A stretch of DNA of 64,000 bases, taken from NCBI GenBank assembly GCA_907163375.1, contig CAJQUW010014401.1, positions 62,001-126,000 on the forward strand. Reading direction: 5' to 3'. This stretch comes from Prostheceraeus crozeri. Its lineage: Eukaryota > Platyhelminthes > Polycladida > Euryleptidae. This document shows positions 1 to 8,852 of this stretch, piece by piece. Numbering within the stretch: position 1 is the first letter of the stretch; the number at the start of each line of letters is the position of its first letter. The translations under genes and the position numbers were made by a program. The notes below the pieces were generated by a model. The model was given only the letters and a program-made list of their open reading frames with translations, was not told where the DNA came from and did not search any database.

Positions 1-44
1 TAACTTGTTGACATTTATTAACTCCAAATGTGAATTTCACATAC

Positions 45-1433
45 CTTCAGCTCGATTGTCCCTCGATTTGATCCACCTTCGTCCTCCGAAAGAACCATCG
101 AATCATTCTAGAAGATAAATTGATCTATTACAGATTAATAAATTTTTACTCAAGTGGGTTTCTAAATTACAATGGAAAAGTTCTCTGCTGATGCAGTCAT
201 CTAAGCATTAAACTTACATTTGCAACCGAATTATCGTCATCGGATGAGGATGTTGGAGACGACGTGGTGGAGACGTCGTCATCAGATGACGAGGAATCGC
301 CCGATGATTCATGGATGGAGTAGGGCCTCTCCTCGTTATCCTCTATAGATGTGGTGGTCGCCGGCGTAGACAGAAAGCTCCGCTGATGTCTTTTAAGGGA
401 CAAAGATCGTACAGCCTGCAGCGAAAATGTGATAATGTTTTTATAACTAGATAGATATTAATGAGAATTAATATAGACATAGACTATATACATGTAAAGT
501 TTTTTTCCAGGTATTGTTGTCTGATATTGAATCGTAGACCATGAAAATCACACTTACGGGACTTGAAATGGTTTTCTTTTCCGGTGAATTCAACCGAGGT
601 ATTGCAGGATACCTTTGGACACTTGGAAACAGCTGAAAATAAAAATTCATGTTCAATTTCACATTAAGAAGTAACAAGCAAATTAATTTCTTACCTTTCG
701 CAAGTTTTCCACCGCATTATTGTCTTCGAAACTGACTTTCAGCGGTCGAGGCACCTCACACTGAAATATTTATGAAATATTGATTTAGTTTATGCACACG
801 ATTACTAACCTGAGTAAATAGAATCTCACATCTTGAACGACCAGTTTCTTCTGCACCAACACCTTGGCTTTCTTCGGTGGGGGCATCACCATGTCCTGAA
901 ATGTGTTAACAACAAATTTATTTTAATCTAAAGGAAGCAGTACTTTTTGTCAACTGTGAGTCAGTTGTCCGTTCAAGTTAGCATTTAGAATTGACTGCAC
1001 TTACCTCAAAATCACTCAAAGTCTCATCAATAAATTCTCGAGACTTGGGGACTTTCTTAGGTGCTCGGGACTTGGGGGCTTTCTTTGCCTCAGGCTCGTC
1101 CACCTGTGAGAGCACGCCTTCAGTCGGCCTTTCCTTATTAAAAAGCCTCTCCAATTTCCTTTTCTCTGACTTGGAGGTAAGGTTGATGCCTTTCCGGCCA
1201 TTCTGTTGGGCACAGGGCGTGTGTTTGACAATGAAGGCTTTTGCTGAGTCGCTGTTGACCTTGTCGTTGCTCCTCTCATATGTCTTGCAGGTTAAGCAAT
1301 AGAGGTACGTGAAATCCTCTTTGAATATGCAGTCTTTGTGGCCACTCTTGTTGCCATGACAAACAGGCAGTCGGCATGTTTCACAGTAGTGAAAGATCAG
1401 CCGTTGTCGCGCAATACTTTCTTGTCGGACCAT
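45..1433 (-). CDS. Multi-exon gene, twin Cys/His module protein (3' end beyond window)
   Basis: Six exons are supported by GT-AG junctions: 1433-1005, 895-830, 760-695, 632-558, 415-218 and 107-45. A final donor GTATGT shows the gene continues off the left edge. Exon lengths are 429, 66, 66, 75, 198 and 63, all divisible by three, so every intron is phase 0. Exon 1 starts at the ATG behind a TATA box. It encodes a Cys/His-rich N-terminus with C17-x2-C20, H32-x2-C35, C46-x2-C49 and H71-x2-C74, which looks like two zinc-binding units, followed by a Lys-rich tract. Exon 5 encodes an acidic Ser/Asp stretch. I do not recognise the family. The clean frame across all junctions argues for a live gene. 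For exon 2 a second donor at 809 is possible, but 829 keeps the phase. The spacing of the Cys/His residues resembles the gene at 29809 in the large inverted-repeat element. Confidence 0.72.
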
Positions 1434-1488
1434 TTCTATATAGGAAAAAAATTGATTATAATTTAATCTCTTGTTAAACGAGAACGCA

Positions 1489-1496
1489 TTTATATA
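1489..1496 (-). promoter_or_regulatory. TATA box of the left-edge gene
   Basis: TATATAAA on the minus strand lies 56 bases upstream of the ATG at 1433. This matches a TATA about 30 bases before a transcription start and a short leader. Confidence 0.6.
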
Positions 1497-1499
1497 CCA

Positions 1500-2545
1500 T
1501 CAACAAAGGTCTATTAAGTGCTACTTTCATATTGGAGAAATCTGAGAAAGAAATAAAATTTGAAGTTGAAATTGAAACCGAAAGTCGAAAATTAGATATT
1601 TATTCGAAAAGGGTTAGCTCATAAGAAGAGTTGAAATTTGGAAACAGCTGATTTACTATTATTTAATTTCGAAATTAATATAATAGAATGAAAGTGAAAT
1701 TTCGAAATTTCAACCAATCCTCAATTTGTTTAATTAAACAAGCTTGAATTTCATACATCTGTTAGCAGATGACAGACTGAATATTTAAAATGGATGAAGG
1801 CTTTATTTAGGTATCTTTTTATTTATTTACAAACTGTGCAAATCTTGTTGATTCAAATACACTTACATTTAAACTGATATATTATGTCTCTCGCTCAGTG
1901 ACTTAATATAGGATGAAAAATTAAAAAAAAACATGGTTAATAATATAACAAAGTGTTCCTATCCTAAAAACCCAAGCTTCTATATTTAAAGCTATTTGGT
2001 TATAAAAACTTAATAATGTTCCTACTCCCGAATATCCTATAAAGTAGCACAACATGACAATGAAACTCAATTCAGAATTGTAATAAAAACCGGAGAACGG
2101 AGGAACGAAGACCGACGTCTGTTATGGACACTAAATAATTTGAAAATGAGTGAAAATTCGTTGTGTGCAACTTCTTTATATATGAAATTGACAAAGCAAC
2201 TATGAACAAAGACCTTATGACATCACATCCTGGAATTGGTACGGTTAAACAAAATTGATAACTCAAACAAGAATTGGAACAGCTAGTTTATTTTTAACCT
2301 TAGAAATGGAAATGCCATCATATGTGTTGAAAGATTTCTACATGTAAACAGTAGAGTGAATTCAAAGTAATATGAACTGATGGACTGATGTATTATTTGA
2401 TATACATGTTATTATTAATAGTCATATAATGATTCATATTTGAAGATATAAAACGTGTGGTTTGAATAGAACATTACAATTTGAATAAAGCGCTAAATTT
2501 CGAAAATTCAAATTTCGCGCCAAAATTTGAATAATCAAATAATCA
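1500..2545. other. AT-rich intergenic DNA, no gene seen
   Basis: This is AT-rich sequence with only short ORFs, no splice-linked coding series and no recognised domain. I see nothing to annotate here. Confidence 0.6.
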
Positions 2546-2558
2546 AATTAAAATACTA

Positions 2559-2638
2559 GGTTAGGGTAAGGGTTAGGGTTAGGGTTAGGGTTAAGGTTAG
2601 GGTTAGGGTTAAGGTTAGGGTTAGGGTTAGGGTTAGGG
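2559..2638 (+). repeat. Interstitial telomere-like (TTAGGG)n tract
   Basis: About thirteen units of TTAGGG with occasional TTAAGG and TAAGGG variants form an 80-bp tract, G-rich on the plus strand. TTAGGG is the usual animal telomere repeat. Its position inside non-telomeric DNA suggests a repaired break, a telomere-associated element or a satellite. The 117-residue ORF reading through it on the minus strand is a low-complexity artefact. Confidence 0.9.
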
Positions 2639-2673
2639 AAGCAAGAAGAGTATCTATGGCACCCGGAACCCAT

Positions 2674-2705
2674 GGGTAAATAAATTTTCGAAAATTTATT
2701 TACCC
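2674..2705. repeat. 32-bp perfect palindrome
   Basis: GGGTAAATAAATTTTC is followed directly by its reverse complement with no spacer. A second hairpin, GGGCGC-GAA-GCGCCC, lies about 20 bp further on, just before a C tract. Together they sit between the telomere-like tract and the 9-bp satellite. Confidence 0.85.
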
Positions 2706-2765
2706 TATAATCCGAAAAATTTCGAGGGCGCGAAGCGCCCGAGAAATTTTGAGGCCCCCCCCGCC

Positions 2766-2873
2766 GTGTATGAAGTGTATGAAGTGTATGAAGTGTATGA
2801 AGTGTATGAAGTGTATGAAGTGTATGAAGTGTATGAAGGTCAAAGGTCAAGGTCAGGTCTAAGGTCAAGGTCA
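2766..2873 (+). repeat. 9-bp satellite followed by AGGTCA half-sites
   Basis: Eight exact copies of GTGTATGAA run from 2766 to 2837. Five AGGTCA hexamers follow at 2837, 2844, 2850, 2862 and 2868. The first two are separated by one base, which is a perfect DR1 arrangement for nuclear receptors, but the cluster may simply be a short satellite. Confidence 0.75.
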
Positions 2874-2977
2874 AGTGTAGAGGTTTGTATATTATGGTCA
2901 TTTTTGGTTGTAAAACTTTAACTTTGAAAATTTGTAAACTTAGTCATTTTTGTAAAAAAACTTGGAATTTTTCAAGT

Positions 2978-3300
2978 TGCATACAGATGCATACAACTAG
3001 GATTTTTTCATCAAATGGGTACATACAATATATCATTCGAATGCTCTTTTCATGCTGATTCTAATGGTGTATTGTATGACACATGTATGACATATAACTA
3101 GAGAGCTACATGTCTTTAAAGAATGGGCTAAAAACTTAGTGAATTTAAAAATCTAACATTTGTCTGCTTGCATACAGTTGCATACAACTAGGATTTTCCC
3201 ATCGAATAGGTACATACCTTATATCATTCTAAAAGTCTTTTCATTCTCATTCTTATGGTGTCGTGTATGACACATGTATGATATCATCCTGGACTGCTAC
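2978..3300. repeat. Two diverged tandem copies of an approximately 190-bp repeat
   Basis: Both copies begin with a GCATACA-N-TGCATACAACTAGGATTTT-like stretch. They continue with a shared TACATAC, TATATCATTC, TTATGGTGT and GTATGACACATGTATGA series. There is no coding potential. Confidence 0.6.
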
Positions 3301-3423
3301 AAGCATTTTAAAATTAACAACATAACTGTTTCTTTAAAAGTTATATGTTCCTATTTATTTCAAGTTGAAGTCTTCATACTTGATTTTTTGTTTCAATTCA
3401 GTTATTGAACATCATTAATTGTA

Positions 3424-5209
3424 CAGGCCGGCCATAAAGTCACGCAGGATGTTCAAAACACCCTGTTCCCAGGCATTCTCACCTATACAAATCCAAATAC
3501 TGTGAATATATTCTCCTTATCATGGCAAATTGTCTGGTATCTCGCGATACCCCATTGTACAAAGAACTTTGATAAAGATCTGCCTCAAAACAAGTACTGT
3601 ATTTACGTCACTCAATCTATCTTCTAAGATATAATTCAACTCATTATTCAAGAAATAGTGTTCCAGAGCAAGTTTTTATAAGAAAAACAATTTGTATTCT
3701 ATTCGAAATATTGATTGGTAGCGTTAACAAATAAATGTAGTCAAACAAAATGTGTACAGTCTATGAATTCTCAATATGACGACCTTGGTTAAGTTTCAAT
3801 TCTTCAAGACGAACCAGAATATTCTCATAGCTTCTGCGCAATTCTGACGGGGAAATGGAGCTCATTTCTTCACAAATTGCCTCTCTAAGCTCATCCAATG
3901 TCGTCGGACACCTTTGATACACTCTGTGCTTTAGAGCACCCCAAAAACAGAAATCCGCCGGTGACAGATCAGGCGATCGTGGAGGCCATGGACGATCAAA
4001 GCATCGGCTGATAATTCTTGTCCCAAAGTGCTGCCGAAGATAATCAGTCACGCACCTCTTTATGTGAGGAGACGCTCCATCCTGTTGGAAAGTCGTCTTA
4101 GAGAGCATTCGCATTTGTTTCAGCAATGGAACAACATGACTCTGGAGCATAGCAAGATAGGAATCACCGTCAATACTGCCATCAAAGAAGAACGGTGGTA
4201 AAATCATTGTTGACGTAAAGCCTCCCCAAACGGTAATCTTTTCTGGGTGTAGAGATGATGAGACAGTCACATGCGGATTAGAAGCGGCCCAAATAACACA
4301 ATTTCTGGTAAACACACAACCATTCAAATAGAAATGAGCTTCATCAGTCCACAAGATCGAATCAAAGAACCTTGGATCACGCTCACACATCTCTGTGAAG
4401 AGGTTTGCGAATTGTAAACGCTTTTCATAGTCAGTTTCCTTAAGTTCTTGGACCCTTTGGATGTGATATGGTCGAAGATGTAATCTCTCATGGAAAATTT
4501 TCTTGACAGTCGATTGCGGTACTTGAGTGCTGGCTGCGACTCTTGTAGAGCTACACACCCCTAGCGAGTGTCGCTTCTTCAAATCCGTCAAAGTTTCTTC
4601 AACTTTCTGAACTGTGGCATCGGAAACTCTTGGGCGTCCACATCGGGGCTCATCTTCAACACTGCCGGTAGTTTCGAAACGTTGGATGAGACGTGAAACT
4701 GTCGTTTCACAACAAGGAGGATTCCTGATACCAGTTTCATTTCGAAAAAGTCGTAATGCTTGTTTTGGAGAGCAATTGGATTGATAATAAAATTTCACTA
4801 ACTTTATACGGGTCGGTAAATCCATTCTTTTGTTTACACGTGTGTTCGATCGGTTCTTCGCCGCAAGTGGTGACTATTCAAGCTGACTGTCACTGACTTG
4901 ATTTCGCAGTGAATAATTAAATCAGTTCAACACAATTCACAAAAATGACAGTTGGATCAGATGCTAGAGCTTTAATTGAATAAGAATGAAGAGTTGAATT
5001 ATATCTTAGAAGATAGATTGAGTGACGTAAATACAGTACTTGTTTTGAGGCAGATCTTTATCAAAGTTCTTTGTACAATGAGGTATCGCGAGATACCAGA
5101 CAATTTGCCATGATAAGGAGAATATATTCACAGTATTTGGATTTGTATAGGTGAGAATGCCTGGGAACAGGGTGTTTTGAACATCCTGCGTGACTTTATG
5201 GCCGGCCTG
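3424..5209 (-). mobile_element. Mariner-type transposon with long inverted ends
   Basis: The element is flanked by TA at 3422-3423 and 5210-5211, the target duplication typical of Tc1/mariner. Left end 3424-3643 and right end 4991-5209 are inverted copies of about 218 bp that begin CAGGCCGGCCATAAAG. The ends are nearly perfect and enclose one uninterrupted transposase ORF on the minus strand, so the copy looks young and possibly active. Long ends of this size are less common than the roughly 30-bp ends of classical mariners. Confidence 0.92.
3761..4825 (-). CDS. Mariner-type DDE transposase, intact
   Basis: The 354-residue protein has an N-terminal helix-turn-helix region (about residues 1-110, ending in a GRPR-like hinge) and a DDE/D catalytic core. 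The first Asp lies in WTDEAHF and the second in FQQDGASPH. The third lies in SPDLSPADFCFWG, with 36 residues between the second and third Asp counted to SPD, or 41 counted to PAD. Cut-and-paste transposition is expected. The C-terminal FWGALKH block is shared with the decayed copies at 18.3 and 46.0 kb. There is no stop or frameshift. The spacing differs from classical DD34D mariner, so the subfamily is left open. Confidence 0.9.
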   Translation of the reverse strand: MDLPTRIKLVKFYYQSNCSPKQALRLFRNETGIRNPPCCETTVSRLIQRFETTGSVEDEPRCGRPRVSDATVQKVEETLTDLKKRHSLGVCSSTRVAASTQVPQSTVKKIFHERLHLRPYHIQRVQELKETDYEKRLQFANLFTEMCERDPRFFDSILWTDEAHFYLNGCVFTRNCVIWAASNPHVTVSSSLHPEKITVWGGFTSTMILPPFFFDGSIDGDSYLAMLQSHVVPLLKQMRMLSKTTFQQDGASPHIKRCVTDYLRQHFGTRIISRCFDRPWPPRSPDLSPADFCFWGALKHRVYQRCPTTLDELREAICEEMSSISPSELRRSYENILVRLEELKLNQGRHIENS

Positions 5210-5328
5210 TAGATAGTTATTCCCCTTTCCCATTCAGACCTTAATTGAAGACCGATTTGTGAAATGATAAAACAAGTCTGTTCATATATACAAATGAATA
5301 TTAAATAAAGAGATTAAGAAAAAACACA

Positions 5329-5790
5329 CTAAATGTCATCAAGGTAAGGAAAGGGTACAAGTTTTTTCAAGTCCACTTGCACATGGATCCTGGTCTTCTT
5401 GGGCGCACAGGGACAGCGACGTGGTGTGTCAAGGTCGATGACCGAAAATTCGAGAGCGGTTGTGAGGTTCCGCTCGTTCAGCTCCATCCTCATGAACACC
5501 CGTTTGGTGTGGTACTTTTTCGGGGCGTTCTTGACTTTGACCGTGACCCGTCCATAAAGTGGCGTTCGCATGGACTTCTTATTCATGTGACGCATCGTCT
5601 CGATTGATACGTCACTATCTTCATCACTCGAGTAGTCGGGCGATGCAGGGGCTTGGGTGAACACCACCGGCTCGTTTGGTGTTGTCGATCGCTCCATCGG
5701 AGATTGGGGAGGTGTACTGGTACGTTCCACTGGCGAAGTGGTACGATCAGCAGTACCGTTCTCAACTGCGGCTTTCTGTTTGCGATCCAT
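5329..5790 (-). CDS. Unknown 153-residue protein, Ser/Thr/Pro-rich then basic
   Basis: This is a single-exon ORF with an ATG 83 bases downstream of a TATA box at 5873-5880. Residues 1-60 are rich in Thr, Ser and Pro with an acidic SSDEDSD patch. Residues 70-153 carry repeated Lys-rich beta-like segments and a CPCAPKK motif. The acidic Ser-rich patch recalls exon 5 of the gene at 45-1433. I do not recognise a family and there is no signal peptide or membrane segment. It is transcribed divergently from the gene at 6015, from a shared promoter of 224 bp. Clean coding across the whole length and the paired promoters make it likely to be real. Confidence 0.6.
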   Translation of the reverse strand: MDRKQKAAVENGTADRTTSPVERTSTPPQSPMERSTTPNEPVVFTQAPASPDYSSDEDSDVSIETMRHMNKKSMRTPLYGRVTVKVKNAPKKYHTKRVFMRMELNERNLTTALEFSVIDLDTPRRCPCAPKKTRIHVQVDLKKLVPFPYLDDI

Positions 5791-6014
5791 TATGACTTGT
5801 AGATTTAAAATAATTGTAACTTGTAAACGTGAGGATTAGAACCTTTGATAAGAATTGGTACAAACCTCGGACTTATATACTTTTTAAACAAAGGAAATCC
5901 TAACAGCCAATCAGAGAGGTACCGAACTTCCCTAAAGAATATATATAACTATATAAAGGATGTCATTGTTCCAAACTGTTAAGTACTTATCCTCAACGTT
6001 CCATAACAAGAAGC
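5791..6014. promoter_or_regulatory. Bidirectional promoter with two TATA boxes
   Basis: TATATAAG on the minus strand (5873-5880) points at the ATG at 5790. TATATAAA on the plus strand (5950-5957) points at the ATG at 6015. The two boxes are about 70 bp apart. Leaders of roughly 30-55 bases are implied. Confidence 0.65.
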
Positions 6015-6305
6015 ATGTCCTCAAAACCACTATTTTATTTTCAAAATGACAGCCAAGTCATTATGGGAGGTCAGTTGGACATGACCATGCATCTGTCTTG
6101 CGGCTGCAAAGTGGCCCTGTGGAAGACCTTGACTGTCTCTGCACTTCAAAGGCGGAATGGACTACCAGTGAAGTGTCCGGTACACGAGTGCGATCATGAC
6201 TTTAGCAACAATAAAACATTTCATGAATGGTGTGATGACTTCCTGAAGATCATGGAGTCGCCTGAGGGACGTGATCTACAACCATCATTTATTTTTCATG
6301 CTTAA
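6015..6305 (+). CDS. Unknown 96-residue Cys/His protein
   Basis: This single-exon ORF has an ATG 58 bases after a TATA box. It contains C29-x-C31 and, 22 residues later, C54-x2-H57-x-C59, a likely single zinc site, followed by an acidic and aromatic tail. It resembles a small zinc-binding regulator or adaptor, but no named domain fits. It sits head to head with the gene at 5329-5790. A real gene is favoured by promoter placement and its full-length ORF; function is unknown. Confidence 0.58.
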   Translation: MSSKPLFYFQNDSQVIMGGQLDMTMHLSCGCKVALWKTLTVSALQRRNGLPVKCPVHECDHDFSNNKTFHEWCDDFLKIMESPEGRDLQPSFIFHA

Positions 6306-6309
6306 ATTA

Positions 6310-6575
6310 AACTTACATTGTAAATCTCTTGTCTTTTTCACTTTAAACATAGTTCTGGAATTGGTTTTCTTATTGGGGAGCAACTAAATCATAACTGCAC
6401 ATTAAAGTTTCACATCTAAATAGTGCTACATTTAAAATAATTGTCACAATAGTCGCAATTGAGCAAACCCATTCAAAATCAAACAACGGACGTCTATCGG
6501 TACGTACCCAAGTGCTCAGAACCAAACCACACAAGTTCGATCATAGACGTTCCCAAACACAGTGTACTCAACTGA
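6310..6575. other. Intergenic, no gene seen
   Basis: Nothing recognised apart from short AT-rich runs. Confidence 0.5.
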
Positions 6576-6579
6576 GTGT

Positions 6580-6806
6580 ACCAAACACATGTACCTATCC
6601 AGTAAAACAGATCTCATACAAGTTCTTATTCATAACACTGAATTATACATGTACCTATCCATGTGCCTATCGATAACTAAAGTATACATGTACCTATCCA
6701 TGTACCTATCCATGTACCTATTGATAACACTAAACTTTACATGTACCTATCCATGTACCTATTGATAACACTAAACTTTACATGTACCTATCCATGTACC
6801 TATCCG
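6580..6806 (+). repeat. ATGTACCTATCC minisatellite
   Basis: The unit ACATGTACCTATCC recurs about nine times, in places as a longer unit containing TTGATAACACTAAACTTT. The ORF reading through it is an artefact. Confidence 0.85.
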
Positions 6807-6832
6807 TGGCAAGTAGGGCACAGTTTTCACTA

Positions 6833-8852
6833 CTCATGCATTATGCAATTATTATTCATTTCTTAATTAAAATTCATTATTTCTTCATGCATTTTTATGC
6901 AATATACTCGATATATTTTTTGATAAACAAATAACTAAGCTGATATAGTAATCATCCATCACATTGACTATATGACAATGAAGCAATCGATGGCTGTGGC
7001 AGCATCTAGTATCACTGCTTTTGTTAACAAAAAATGTTTGATTAAACCATCTATACGTGACATCCATCACATCTATATAATTTAATTTTGCATAGACTCA
7101 CTTCTCAGGACATTGAGATTGAAGATTCTATTTGGAATTAGGGCGTCATTGTGTAATTTCTCCTTGTTTGTCATTCTCAATGTAGTAAACATGTTGACCA
7201 TTGACATGAAGTTCATTTGTTTCACGCTGTCTAAGCAAGATAATAGAGCTTCATTTAGCAAGATAGTGCAACTTCCCGGCGAAATCAAGCATAATAAACG
7301 AAAAAATGAGTCACATTCAAGCAATCATTATCCTGATTAAAACATTTTTTAATCAAACTACATTTGTATATTCAATGCGATCAATCCTTCTTGTCAAATA
7401 TATTCTTGAACAAACATGCCGAAAATTATTTAGAAAATCATCCTGAAATTTTCTCACTAGGTACTTGCCATATATGCATGATTAATGGCGATTCATCATT
7501 GGTCACGTGGAAGTCACATGTGTGTACATACATGTATGTGACCAAATGTGACCGATGTGACGGATATGCGTCGAGCACATTATTGATTTAATGGGGCAAT
7601 AATTCATTGATATCAAGCTATGATGTCCTTGAGTTTTATCAGGGACTCCAATGTCTTCTGACTCTGGACACAGACATTAATGAAGCGACCTGTCTATGAA
7701 ATGACTCAAATCCAAGATATCTACTTGTCGATGAAATTACCCTGTGAATCACAATTATATATATATATTATATATTATTATATTATACATATTATATATA
7801 TATATATATATATATATACGATGTTTTAAAAAAAAGAATGACACGGTCAATAAAGAAGATCCTATAGTTGCTGGACTGCATAGTCGAATGTCTCCTTTAT
7901 GAGTCCGATGTTATAGAGGAAGATTCGCTCAAACTAAATGTACGATATACACGTATAAGCATAGGCACTTACTTTCTTCAACTCAGCATAATTCAGAGGA
8001 ACTAGATAGAGCTATACTTGGACATTTATAGCTATGATTACATTATCGTATCATGTATTACTGATTTTTGATGCGAAAATCACCTCATCGGTTCCCTAGT
8101 GGACAAAGATGTCTACTAATTGAAAAAAATTGTCGAACGGAAATTCAAAAAATGTGTCTAATTGCTAAAAAGCACAAGCGTTGATGATATCTAACGTAGA
8201 AGTGCAGATGCATAATCTATTTCCATCGTATCAACCTGCTTTTTCCAAAAATCATAAAATCAATAGTTATGTTTACGAGAAATACTCAAGCTGACTAAAT
8301 TTAAGAAAAATGCCTACATGTAGCATATGTACAAATTAACACTGTGACTGCAAATCGTGATGGCTCTGCAGTGCTGCAGATATTGCATGTCAGGGTTGGA
8401 ACCGGCCGGCCTGTCATTCTAATTAGACTTATGTCGGCTTTACGACATTCATTCTAGAATTAATTGTCTAGTCAGTTAAAATAGCATTGCAACATTGTAC
8501 GAATATGAGAACATATTTTTTTATGACGCAAACATTGCGAACCGTTTCTTGAAAATTATCCTTCAAATCATTATTCAAAGCGGCTGACAGAACGTTGAAT
8601 ATCATTAAAAGTTGGCGGTGATAAAGAAGTTTAGGTGCTTGGGATGCTTAGAATAAACGTTGCAACGCATGAGGAAAATTTATTAATTTTTGTTGTTTTT
8701 CCGCTTTGTCAGGAATAAGATTCAAGGACACAACTATTTGGAGGTACATTAGTAAGTTTTGGTAATAAGTCAATTCATCACTAAATTCACGGCTGTTTTT
8801 GCTCGAGGATTCTAATTGTAGCTTAAGTTTGTCTCCTCGGAACTCTTGCTTA
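6833..8852 (+). repeat. Dispersed 2-kb block, copy 1
   Basis: The block matches 46422-49572 with about 1-2% substitutions, same orientation, 39.6 kb away. Copy 1 contains a (TA)n tract at 7758-7819 where copy 2 carries the tRNA-like array. It also has about 200 bp (8229-8433) absent from copy 2. The short ORFs shared by both copies have no recognised domain and overlap on both strands, so I treat the block as non-coding. Confidence 0.88.

Noticed and set aside
2548..2901. 117-residue ORF on the minus strand across the telomere-like and 9-bp repeats
   Set aside because: The translation is only repeated dipeptides and tripeptides from the satellites.
7082..7340. Overlapping 80- and 75-residue ORFs in the duplicated block
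   Set aside because: Kept in both copies only because the copies are nearly identical; opposite strands are equally open and no domain is visible.
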